A DNA stretch of 64,000 bases from Liolophura sinensis (taxonomy: Eukaryota; Mollusca; Polyplacophora; Chitonida; Chitonidae). Location: NCBI RefSeq assembly GCF_032854445.1, contig NC_088303.1, positions 6,391,501-6,455,500 of the forward strand. The letters are read 5' to 3'. The notes beneath the pieces are model-generated. The model saw only the letters and a list, made by a program, of their open reading frames with translations. It searched no databases and was not told where the DNA came from. Of this stretch, positions 10,871 through 20,545 are shown in pieces; within the stretch, counting starts at the first letter, position 1, and every line of letters begins with the position of its first letter. The position numbers and the translations under genes were made by a program.

Positions 10871-12227
10871 CCGTCGTCCCTCCTCTGGTTTTACTCATCC
10901 TTTCGTCTATTATTAAGTCCCCGGTAAGTTTCCTTGTACTACGCTGTTAAGTGGAGGTCCTTTAATAGAGTAGACCATTCGAATATTTATTATGATATGC
11001 CATATTTAACAAGACACTTGCAAAAATGGAGAACGGAATTAAAACTATTCAAGTAAAATAATATCATTATCCCAGACAAAAGCTGTCCACGGATATTAAT
11101 ATTTACATGCATAATTTACGAAAATGTAATCAATTTAGATCAGTATTTGGTTATTGGTCGTAAACATGGTTTAGCACAATTCGCTGACTGCTGCGAAAAA
11201 TAGATCCTCTCCTGGTTTGCTCTCCTTTAGCATGTAAAATTGTACCCTAGAAAACGCTTCCAGTGCTTCTAAAAAGATTGCTTTGTAATTAAATATTCAA
11301 GCGTTGATAACATGTTTAAAACATCTATCCATTGTACTTTTTCCGAAAAACTGCAAAAACTGGTGACGCAATACTTCCAAGTGCCTTCAGAACACATGTT
11401 TTACTATTAAGGTAGGCCTTCCTCTTAAGACTGTTCCTTTTGTAAAAAGGAAATTAGATGCCTAAAAGTAGACATAATGAAATATGCTGTAAATAATCAC
11501 GTGGTTTATTTTCCAACCGGCGTTCGTCATAATTTCGTCAGAATCGTTGTGTCATGGTGGCAGACTGGTAACAATAGGAAACATTCATATTGCTGCCTGA
11601 GTGGAACGCCATGCAAACACACATATCTGTATAAACTTGTTTTGAATGAGTGAAACCACTTGCGATTTTTCCCCTAGATTTGTCTGTTCGTTGACAAAAT
11701 ATGTGTCGAAGTCTGACTCGAGATCGCAGTGAATAACGCATTTGACACACAGTTAACATGGGAACAAAGCCTGTTCCTCCCTTGCCCATTTCTTTCTTCT
11801 GGGTTAGTCGAATTCTATGAAGAAACAAAAAACTCCGATTCCAGAAAACTCTTAAAATCTCAAAAATTTTAAATGCATTATGAGTTCAAAGTAAGCTGGG
11901 AAAGGCTAATAAGGCCTGAAGTAGGGAATTAAGGATAATAGTTTACATGTAATATTTACAATGGTGATACTATTCACTGACGTCTGATATTGCATAACGC
12001 CACGCCTTCGTATTTCGCTCTCATACTTCCGCCCCAGATCATCTGAATCCGGCCGCAGTAATACCAATCCTTACCATTTGAAACTTGCAAACATACATGT
12101 AGTACCAGTGCCTACCCTCTGACCCCAACTGCCGTATTTCCAATGTCTACTTTCTGACCTTAGCTGACTTTTTGACAATGGCTTCCCGGATGTGATCTTA
12201 GGGGAGGTAATGTTGGTGCAGTTTGGC
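10871..12227. other. No gene recognised
   Basis: Non-coding sequence with AT-rich runs. The longest open frame (minus strand, 11538-11828) has no recognisable domain and is not preceded by splice or promoter signals that I can support. Confidence 0.35.
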
Positions 12228-12305
12228 ATAACACGGTACAATGTATAAGTCAAAATTCGTGAGTGTGACGTTAAATAAAAATCAAGTGAACAAATAAAGA
12301 AAATT
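12228..12305 (+). mobile_element. SINE 3'-tail fragment
   Basis: ATAAGTCAAAATTCGTGAGT followed by GTGACGTTAAATAAAAATCA and AACAAATAAAG is a diverged SINE3-type tail, close to the one at 10674-10726. Confidence 0.5.
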
Positions 12306-12354
12306 AATTGGGTTGTGTGGGCCATTTGTTAACCAGAGTCTACACGTCACAAGC

Positions 12355-12600
12355 ACTGAGAGGTTGAAGCAAGGAAACAAGACCGTTTGGCCGGCTTTCA
12401 GTACAATGTGTCTGAATGCAATGTCATGTCCGGTGCCTTCGGCATGTTACTTCAGTGAGGCCAGCACTTTGTCGCCATGGGCTAGCTCTGTCAAAAGAAG
12501 ACACAATATACGTACATACACCTAATGACTCTTCGTCGTCATACGACTGAACAACTGCTAAGCTCGACATTAAGGGCCCAATCATTCAGTCAGTCAATTT
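12355..12600 (+). mobile_element. SINE2-family element
   Basis: The body AGCAAGGAAACAAGACCG...CAGTACAATGTG...CATGTCCGGTGCCTTCGGCA is followed by the tail CACCTAATGACTCTTCGTCG, TCATACGACTGAACAA and a degenerate GACATTAAGGGCCCAATCAT. The body recurs at 13530-13745 and, reversed, at 42715-42956; the CACCTAATGACTC-TCGTCGTCA tail also ends SINE1. The tRNA-like head is not clear here. Confidence 0.65.
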
Positions 12601-13285
12601 AAATCATGCTACTCTGATATAAACTTAGCCGAAGTAATGTAAAAGCTCTACAGTGAAGTATATAGAAAGACTATTAAAATTCAGAGAGTGTACTGTCTAG
12701 GAAAATAGTGTTTGTTTTGTTTTTAGAACCTTTTCCAACCAAGTGACATGCTTTGTAGATACCATATTTTAGGGTGGTCTTTTGTGACTCAGATAAGTGA
12801 CGTCACATCCATATTTTTGCAAAAGATCAATTCGGGAGATGTAATCTAGGGTCTATATGTTAAATGGCAAAAACCTTATGTGACTTCATTTTACAGCGTT
12901 CAAAAAATTCTAAAATTGATAAATAAAATTGATAAATATTTGTATGAAACGCGGTTAACCATCTTGCATCTTACATATACCTCACGCTAGTGTTTTCTTT
13001 GCCTTTAACGTCACTGGTGTAACACCAATTAATATCATCTGAACTTAGCTGATTATAATCTATAGCCCCAAAAACAGACACTTGTCAATGTTTGCTCTGG
13101 TCTCTCGTATCCATGTTCTAAAATAACTTAAACAGCTGATTTATCAACATTTGCCTGTTGACTTATTGCGTATATACAGAAAACGAAATCTTGGAAGAAC
13201 ACCACATCTGAACTACGATACATAACACGTTTGAGTCAAGTGTCCTCAAACTACATCAGTTTACCTACGTCTGTAATAAACTTTG
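12601..13285. other. No gene recognised
   Basis: AT-rich non-coding sequence with no domain or repeat match. Confidence 0.35.
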
Positions 13286-13303
13286 CCCCCCCCCCCCCCC
13301 CCC
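13286..13303 (+). repeat. Poly-C tract (18 C)
   Basis: Eighteen consecutive C residues. The length is prone to sequencing and assembly error. Confidence 0.9.
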
Positions 13304-13529
13304 GTGTAGATTTCTGTCAGGTGTAAAAGGATCACAAGCACAGTCCAAGTACACATGTGACCTTTTCCTAATCTAGGTCTGCGGGAGGTAATTTGTTCTA
13401 AAACCATTACTGGCATAGTCCATGTTTCCAAAGATTAATCGTACATGTATATCAGTGGGTCAGCTGGCTTCCAGGGGGCGAGTTGGGTCATACCAAATGC
13501 TTTAAAAATGGGACTTGTTGATGCCTCAC

Positions 13530-13745
13530 TTGGCACTCAGCGCTGAGATGATAGAGAAAGGAAACAGGATTGGTTGGCTCGGTGTCAATATAATGTGCTC
13601 GGGTGGGGCATGATTTCTATTGTCTTCTGCATTTTACTCCGGTGGCGAAAGCGCTTTGGCTGCATGGAGTATCTCTGCTACAAGAAGATACATTATATGG
13701 GCACATACCTAATGGCTCTTCGTCGTCATATCAAGGAAGAATTGC
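13530..13745 (+). mobile_element. SINE2-family element ending in a CATA microsatellite
   Basis: AGAAAGGAAACAGGATTGGT, GGTGTCAATATAATGTG and CTACAAGAAGATACATTATA with CCTAATGGCTCTTCGTCGTC match the SINE2 body and tail. The usual TTGAGTACGACGTTAAAC end is replaced by the CATA repeat that follows. Confidence 0.6.
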
Positions 13746-13754
13746 TAATCTCCA

Positions 13755-13876
13755 AGTATACATACAAGTATACATACACGTATACATACAAGTATACATA
13801 CATACATACATACATACATACATACATACATACATACATACATACATACATACATACATACATACATACATACATG
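13755..13876 (+). repeat. (CATA)n microsatellite
   Basis: About 120 bp of TACA/CATA repeats, beginning with GTATACATACAA variants and becoming perfect. The long Tyr/Ile/His and Cys/Val/Met open frames on either strand are translations of this tract and not genes. Confidence 0.95.
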
Positions 13877-13893
13877 CACACACAGAGACATAC

Positions 13894-13980
13894 GTAGGTT
13901 TCCCCCCAGCCTAGGCCCGGTTTCCTCCCACCATAGCGTTGGCCGTCGTCTTTCACCAATCAAATAAATAAACAAATAAA
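13894..13980 (+). mobile_element. SINE3 3'-tail fragment
   Basis: GTTTCCCCCCAGCCTAGGCC, CGGTTTCCTCCCACCATAGC and GGCCGTCGTC...CACCAATCAAATAAATAAAC match the 3' half of SINE3. The fragment is sandwiched between the CATA and CA microsatellites. Confidence 0.75.
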
Positions 13981-13981
13981 C

Positions 13982-14010
13982 ATACCTACATACATACATA
14001 CACACACACA

Positions 14011-14049
<39 letters not shown>
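13982..14049 (+). repeat. (CATA)n/(CA)n microsatellite
   Basis: TACATACATACA followed by about 45 bp of nearly pure CA dinucleotides. Confidence 0.95.
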
Positions 14050-14050
<1 letters not shown>

Positions 14051-14470
14051 TGAAGGGCAGTGGTTTGCTTTGCGCACTACGGATCCCTCTTTTGTCAAAA
14101 CTGGCCAAAAATATCAAAGTACAGAGTACAGCGTTAAACTCTAAGTAAACCAAAGGAAAATGACCTCCGGCTATAACCAACCATGTTTCTAGAAACTTAT
14201 TTCACGAAACCTGAATAAAGGCTTCTGTAAACAGCGTTAAACTAAGTGCGTCCAAACCCTAATGTGGCCATTGGTGTTACCAGCCCAGGCCAATCTCCCA
14301 GACGTGTCTAATATTCTAATACGAATAATCAATGTTGTTGGTCTCGTCGGCGTCTATGTACATGAGGATATGGTACCTGGAATTATTGGACGAGCTGGAT
14401 CATTGACCTCCCAGTCTGCAATGAGGCTTCACGAGGCGTACATTGTAGACACTTGATACTTACACACCTA

Positions 14471-15320
14471 TCATTTTATACCTGGACTCGTCCAGCGGTA
14501 ATCCCCTGAACACAAAAAGCTGAAGTTGAAGGGGAAGAGTTTGATTGTGGTTGGTTGGCCTGAAGTTGATGGGGAAATATCATCACCTTCTATCAACGCT
14601 CTGTCTGCTGGACCCACAGGACACGGCTGTCTCTCTTCATACCTTACATTTTTCAGGGCTTCAGACAACGAGATCTTATGGGAAACGCAGATGTATTGGG
14701 CTCTGCCTATTTGCTTCCTATAAGGACAGCCGTTGTATGCCGACGAGTGACCGGGGCAATCGCAGTTGATACGCGCTGGTCTATCTAAGTTGTTGCAATC
14801 CTCAAAGTCATGGTCGCCTGAACACCTCGGACATCTTCTCTTATCCCTGCATGTCGAAATATGTCCGTAGGCTTGGTATTTGAAACAGCGAAGAACGGGG
14901 GGAATGTAGGGTGTAACTGCAAAAAAATTCCTAACTTATAGTGATTTTAGTGGGTAATTCCTCGAGGTGGAAATACAGCAACACGCATGATGTTTTAATT
15001 TTTTGTTAGCCCTTATATATTCTTTGAACTTTAACAGACTTACTGTTCTTCAGTGCTCCTAGAACATCGTCTTCTCCCAACTCATCCCCCACCCTCTATA
15101 TAATTCCCCGAACAGAATTGGTCGATGAGTGCAACCTACATTGTATAGGCTTTTTTAACTTGTGCCCGACCTGAACATATAATTAAGAGATCTTTGGTAC
15201 CATACTTCTTGGCTTCCTTGATATTACCTATACCTTGTTGTATAGCTTGACCAAACTCTATATTCCTCCAAGCCGAAATTGGTAGGCCCTCCATAGCGTT
15301 TATAATGACGTGACTTTTTT
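14471..15320 (-). pseudogene. Decayed non-LTR retrotransposon ORF1 (zinc-knuckle gag-like protein)
   Basis: On the minus strand a frame running from about 14920 down to the stop at 14471 encodes CFKYQAYGHISTC, then CPRCSGDHDFEDC and a third Cys/His cluster ending in HSSAYNGCPYRKQ. These are the tandem zinc knuckles of ORF1 proteins of Jockey/I-like non-LTR retrotransposons, which bind element RNA. The first knuckle has Tyr where the second Cys is expected. Upstream, in other frames, are pieces typical of the same protein: GIGNIKEAKKYG (about 15225), RLHSSTNSVRGII and GDELGEDDVLGALKNSKSV (about 15050-15140). They are separated by frameshifts and stops, so the copy is dead. No endonuclease or reverse transcriptase follows. 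The family is inferred from the knuckle layout. Confidence 0.7.
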
Positions 15321-16501
15321 TGGTTAGTTATCTGGATCGATTGCTTTATTATTTTTTTTTTCTTTTTTTCGATTTCGAGTTGGTTCGATCAACAGATACA
15401 TCACGGCTGCGTTTGGCAGTAGAACGGGTCCGTACACATTCCATCCAGATTTCCTCACCCTGCCTGGGTCGTCCATGCTGTTGATTTAGGCGTGGATAAT
15501 TATAGACATATAGCTGAGCAGAAACAAAGGAAGTTATTACGCGATGACTATTAGAGAGGTATCAAAAGGGCTCCCAGGAGCTGCCCCGGGCTATGGACAG
15601 AATGAAAGGTGCTCTGTCTGTAAGGTAGAGTGACAGTGCTACTACCATTCGTACATGCCTCACTGTGTACAATACTACCGCTATACTTAACGTACCTACG
15701 TACATCGGCCAATCAATCACAATTATATACGCGTATTTACAAAGTTATATGTTTGAACTCAAATATTTACAGAATATATACACAGCGTTAATATTAGCTG
15801 AGAGATAACATGGATACTGGCAAAACGGCCTGGACACTGGGTAACTATCGCATACCAAGACTCAAGTCTCGTTCTCTGACCCGCCCCGAATTCTCTGTGC
15901 TTCTCCGGTTTTTCGCTGAAGTTCAGCATCATTAAATATCTGCTCCCCTGCGTTCGTATTGTGTTTAAATATGAATCTGCTAGGTGTAATTGGAGTGTAC
16001 TATCCGCGTGAAATCGGCACAGATCACTAATCTCAAGCACTATAATGAGCGATGGAGTCTCAATGGCGATGGTGTAAAATACTTATGAAATAATGTTCGC
16101 GTCAGGGTAGTCTAACGGTAGTTTTACATCAAATCGATGTGGAAGAGTTTATATTTCAGATCGAAGACGAAGCCTTCTATTCTATTACCTTGCTAGCAGC
16201 AACATGTTTTCGTAATTATAACAAAAACGTCATTGCGGTATAGATTAACAGCAAAATACACGCCCACTTTCCCTGACACGTTGTTTTCGTCCAACCGAAT
16301 GTTCTAAAGGGGCGTGATCTAATTCTAGACGAAACCATGATGTGTGTTAAAATGCGATGCCAAATATTACGGACTTGCTTCACGACTAGGATAGAATAAT
16401 AAAAAGATTACATCTGTTTCTCGAAAACAATTCCGACCATAAAATATAGCACTATAAAATAAAACATCTGCAGGGTTGCTTTCATATTGTTCTGTTTTCA
16501 G
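15321..16501. other. No gene recognised
   Basis: Non-coding sequence with T-rich runs (15336-15370). The pyrimidine tract ending TTCTGTTTTCAG at 16490-16501 is a possible splice acceptor for the candidate exon that follows. Confidence 0.35.
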
Positions 16502-16578
16502 CTATGACGCTGTTATCAGGGTAGGCTTCGGTGAGACAGGCACCATGTCAAACAGCGACCACACTGACAGTGAACAAG
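16502..16578 (+). CDS. Candidate first coding exon (MSNSDHTDSEQ...)
   Basis: A strong acceptor (TTCTGTTTTCAG) at 16501 is followed 43 bases later by ACCATGTCA, a good Kozak start at 16545. The frame reads MSNSDHTDSEQ and then meets a donor-like GTAGGT at 16579, leaving phase 1. The peptide is hydrophilic and acidic with no domain. No matching downstream exon could be identified on the plus strand, so the product is unknown and the exon is only a splice-signal prediction. Reading through the donor gives a stop after about 20 more residues. Confidence 0.22.
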
Positions 16579-16731
16579 GTAGGTCGCTCGTTGCTGGCAG
16601 CGAGAGTTCAGGCAGATCAAAAGTTGTCCCAAACTCTGTCTGACAGAGCTAAAGGAGCTGGAAACCCCTGGCATCAGCAAAACGACAACAAAAGTGGGGA
16701 GTTCAACTGTTTAAACATAATTAAAGTCTAA

Positions 16732-17398
16732 ATTACGTACGAAAAAATCATAATTGAAACACATAAAATTAGGTTAATAACAGTTTGATACTGAATTTTA
16801 TTTGCTTTGCTTGTGTAAATGCCTTGCAGTCATGTTGTATTCTGTATCAAATTCATAAGCACTGAGTACCGAATGTTGAAATAATGGAACACTTCAGCTC
16901 ACATTTTCAATTCAATGTTAATTTCTCAACATATGTTGATAAATAACAAAAACAATAACAGCATGATATATATATGTGTTTATGTTTATTATAAGTAAGC
17001 AAATAAATATATTATAATTTATATGTTTAAGATATCATGATGATAAATATGATTTTCGTTTATAGTATTGTGAAATACAATGGATGGCTATCACAATTTA
17101 AATTTGTAATGAGGCAATCAGTACAAAGTTATATGTACATTAAACCAGCCCCGTGCACACGTGAGCCGTACCAGTTACGTAAAATATACGCGTCACACTC
17201 ATGCATGAAGGTTACATGATGTACCAAATTTGAAGATCTGGGTCAACGGCAATGTATTGGCGGCTGTCAGACAATAGCGTTTGAGGAGAGAAAACATGAG
17301 TAAACGGAATGAACATTGTGGGGAAAAAACAACAGTTTAACACGGATAAACATCAAACAAGGATTGGGAGTTGAAAAGGACGATCTGCAGCCAGTCCG
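16732..17398. other. No gene recognised
   Basis: Very AT-rich non-coding sequence. Confidence 0.4.
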
Positions 17399-17957
17399 CT
17401 ATCCAGAGGATGTGAAGTTGATGTGAACTGTGCTGTTATTTATTGTTGCAGTGTTGAACAACCCTTCAAAACTTTGAGGCGTGACTGAAACCTTGGATTT
17501 TGCCATTTGGATGGCATTGCTACTGTTACGCGTAACATTACAATCGACAGCATCGGGCATTTGCACTGGGAGTGGCGTGACTGACATAGGAGTATTTTCA
17601 CTCAACGGCATTTTCACTTTCAGCATTTTCTGATAATACACTTGAAGCATGCAGGATATTGCTGATTTAACGGGGTTTTGAAACGGACGGTTTGGTGACA
17701 TAACTCCCTACACTGGATTCATTGCGGTGGCCTTTCACAGACATAATGTCCATGACAAAAACCCCGGCATCAGCAAGAACTGTGGCTGTCGTAGCCCGGA
17801 CGCAGTGATTTGTGTATCGGCGGCTAAGTTTTGCATCGCGGGAAATATCAGACATCATGGATCCGATCGTTTTGTGACCCATTGGTTGATTGCCATACCA
17901 TAGTTTGTGGTCAACTAGGACGTCTAGGAGAGCCGCTGAAAGAAAGACTCGCAGGAA
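17399..17957 (-). pseudogene. Crypton-like tyrosine recombinase, C-terminal fragment (frameshifted)
   Basis: The minus strand is open from about 17957 to a stop near 17667 and encodes LWYGNQPMGHKTIGSMM, then a Ser-Arg-Arg-Tyr-Thr-NHCVRAT segment, IMSVKGHRNESSVGSYV. The H-x-x-R motif (HCVR), the later GH and the Tyr in GSY are in the order and spacing of the catalytic core of tyrosine recombinases, in the style of Crypton-derived proteins of invertebrates (the KIAA1958/QRICH1-related group). The tail continues in another frame from 17701 to 17399 and ends in a Ser/Thr-rich segment with FEGLFNTATINNSTVHI, a type of C terminus I associate with this group, so one frameshift near 17660-17700 probably splits a single protein. 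The N-terminal half is absent. A TTTCAG lies at the 5' edge (17935), so the fragment could be an exon. Confidence 0.65.
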
Positions 17958-18165
17958 GAATTATCAGACCCGTATGTAAGAAAAAAACTTTTCGGAAACC
18001 ATTATTATCTCTTATGGTGTAGCATTCAAACCTCCCTATGGGTTTAAAAACATCTGTAACTTGATGCTTTTCTCCTTTAAAATAAACGTTCGCTCCGACA
18101 GAAAAAATCGCCATTTTGTTTCTTTGTTCATATTTGTCCTCTGCTTTATTCAATGTAAACAACAA
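17911..18165 (-). CDS. Small open frame next to the recombinase (unknown)
   Basis: An 84-codon frame reads through MAIFSVGANVYFKGEKHQ, VTDVFKPIGRFECYTI and a RKVFF segment. The central part alternates hydrophobic and polar residues like a small beta-barrel, but I do not recognise it. It is on the same strand as, and directly upstream of, the Crypton-like fragment, so it could be an exon of the same element or unrelated. The last ~25 bases overlap the recombinase frame. Confidence 0.2.
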   Translation of the reverse strand: MLFTLNKAEDKYEQRNKMAIFSVGANVYFKGEKHQVTDVFKPIGRFECYTIRDNNGFRKVFFLHTGLIILPASLSFSGSPRRPS

Positions 18166-19509
18166 CCTCTATCCACCCATAGAACTACAATAGAGCCGTC
18201 CAGAAGTCAAACGCTTCTGTCTCGTGGTAGGGGGTGTCTAACGACGTAGATGATGTACACTTGGCACAGAACTAAGCAGTGCGTTGTATGTAATAAAAAG
18301 GAATCGAAGGAATAGAATTTGTGTTTTACCCCATTCTGCTAACAAAGTGAGGCATATTCCTTTTGGGGCTGTCCGTGTGACTTTCCATCCGTCTTTCGGA
18401 CTTGGGTTTCTGAGTAAATGGCTGCCCCTAATATTGCCCGAAGGTGATGGCAGTTTCTTTGGCGGGTATTTTGTACGCCCTCAGATCAAATGTGAAAACC
18501 AGCCCGATCGGTGCAGACATTTCTGATATTGAACATGAACATATTGAAGAATGATGTTCTTCATGTTTAACTGAAGTAGTCATGGTGTGCGTGGAAAACC
18601 CGCGTGAAAATCTGCTGAATTGATATAAAATTGGGACTCTCTTTGTGGCTTATTAGGTCAACTTGGCCCATGCATAAATTTTCCATAGTTGTCATGTGAT
18701 ATTCACTTTCTGATTGTAGCGTGTTTGTTTGTAACGCACCATTTATTTTTATTTCCGAAGACTCACTGTTTCCGGATATGCAACCACTAACATCACGTGT
18801 TATGTAACGTGCTTTATTGACCGTTCAGAATATGTATCGAAATTCGTATTTTTTGGGGACAGTTAAAATCTCACGGATATTCACGGAATGTAACACAAAA
18901 CAGTTGATGAATACAAATCAATACATGTTAAGTAAGTCTGACAACAATTGTAATACAGAGAGCCAGGATATAAATCTACAAGTATCCAAGGATAAATGGT
19001 CATCGAATTTCTTTTGTAACATAACATGTTTTTTGGCAGGAAAGTAATCTCAATGTCGACGATTTATAACGTTGTTTTTTACGGGAACAACGGATCAAGA
19101 ACAGATGGTCGAATACTATCAGTATCAAGCATTCCTGGATGAGATTGAATTTGGTCGCCAATGGGATGACCAACTACCCTTAAATGTGTCCTCGATTCCA
19201 GTCATATGTTTTAGTCATACTGTCATAGACAACGTGTGCCATCATAACCAGCCATTTTTTGCTCCTGTCTGAACGAGGTACGATGTAAACAGTTTGTATT
19301 TTAGTCAACAGGGCTTTACTTACACAAGAGGGCTTTATTTACACCTAATGTATCACATCTGAAATAAACTCCTTATTCCCATTCCCGTAATCTATGATAA
19401 AATAAGTGTCACATACAGTGTGCTTGGGCAAGAAGCGTTGTTAACCTAATATCATTACCCAGTCTTAAACTATAATACGTGAACTAACTTATTAAAAAAT
19501 CTTACTAAA
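18166..19509. other. No gene recognised
   Basis: Mostly non-coding. A plus-strand frame at 19072-19272 contains EQMVEYYQYQAFLDEIEFGR, which has protein-like composition but no known match, so I do not call it. Confidence 0.3.
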
Positions 19510-19674
19510 TTAGAACAAAACGCGTCCCGGTGTTATCTTCAAATCAACAAAACCTTTATCTTGCAATATTGCCTCGAATCTTGGAAAGCCACCCCTACTG
19601 CCCAGATAGCTGTCGAGGCATCGTCTGAGATCCTCTCTAATTTCTGTTATGAAATTGGCAAGAAAATGTCGAAC
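19510..19674 (-). CDS. Short protein-like open frame (possible exon)
   Basis: A 54-codon frame without Met, between stops, contains FLANFITEIREDLRRCLD, SYLGSRGGFPRFEAILQ and ends LKITPGRVLF. Its amphipathic, charged composition is unlike the surrounding AT-rich noise. A CATAACAG at its 5' side could be an acceptor. I do not recognise it. It shares a strand with the frame at 20066-20347, so the two could be exons of one unknown gene or old element. Confidence 0.2.
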   Translation of the reverse strand, partial: VRHFLANFITEIREDLRRCLDSYLGSRGGFPRFEAILQDKGFVDLKITPGRVLF

Positions 19675-20065
19675 TCAATATGTAATAAATCATGGATGTG
19701 ATAACAGATCCATCGTAATCCACAGACAGTCAAAGGTAGGCATCCGTTTGCAAGACTAATTAATTACATGTACTAGTATCTATCAAAAGAACTTGGTAAA
19801 CATATTAAGGACAGCATAAGCAAATTTTCCCATAAACCGTCACATTACTTTCATCAATTATCTACATGTACCTCATTAAAAGCATTCGTGGATATATTTG
19901 CATGCCCTACTATATGACTGATATGGCAGAGTGTCAATAAAACATGTATATACATGTACTGTATGCATTGATTTCAAGTTCATCTGCACATCTTTTTCAT
20001 TGAATAAACATATTACACTTGAGTAACCTTTTCAAGATTATGAGGTCCCCGTCACCGGGTGAGCT

Positions 20066-20347
20066 CTAATTATCAAGGAACTGGCTGAGTTTCTCTCCCA
20101 CCTTCCTAATCTTACCCAGAGGTCTGATGTTTACTGCACTCATTGTCCCTGTCTTAACCTTAAGGCAAATCCCGGGGACGCCCAAGAAATTGTTCCTGTC
20201 AGCATTAAGAATGTCCCTGTGTGACTTTGGATCTCGGCCAGATAATTGCTTGATGTTACCATGCATTGCTTTACGAGCACCGTGAATATTGCCATAAAAG
20301 CTTTGAGAAAGGATCGCGAGATCATGACTGGGAAGATATTTCCTCAC
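20066..20347 (-). CDS. Unrecognised open frame, 93 codons
   Basis: The frame starts MRKYLPSHDLAILSQSFY, continues with NIHGARKAMHGNIKQL and ends VGEKLSQFLDN. It is basic (many Lys/Arg) with balanced composition and no membrane segment. No family is recognised. The plus-strand frame starting at 20366 lies back to back with it, 18 bases away, which could mean a divergent pair or chance. Confidence 0.25.
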   Translation of the reverse strand: MRKYLPSHDLAILSQSFYGNIHGARKAMHGNIKQLSGRDPKSHRDILNADRNNFLGVPGICLKVKTGTMSAVNIRPLGKIRKVGEKLSQFLDN

Positions 20348-20365
20348 TGGATCTCTTAATTGACA

Positions 20366-20545
20366 ATGGACTCATTATTCACCGAGCTTGCCCAGCTGTC
20401 AGCGAGCGCCAATTACCAGCACCTACTCAGGGACATGTTGAAATGTCCAGCTTTTAAAGAGGATGTAACTCTCCGTGGTATCAGACTGTTGTGTTTAGCA
20501 TATAAGCACATGAATAAACACCTAACAGGAAGTACTTCGGGTTGA
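20366..20545 (+). CDS. Unrecognised open frame, about 59 codons
   Basis: It begins MDSLFTELAQLSASANYQHL and continues CPAFKEDVTLRGIRLLC to a stop after KHMNKHLTGSTSG. It has helical, soluble-protein-like composition and no known domain. It runs divergently from the frame at 20066-20347. Confidence 0.22.
   Translation: MDSLFTELAQLSASANYQHLLRDMLKCPAFKEDVTLRGIRLLCLAYKHMNKHLTGSTSG

Noticed and set aside
13574-14098. Long Tyr/Ile/His and Cys/Val/Met open frames on both strands
   Set aside because: Translations of the CATA and CA microsatellites.
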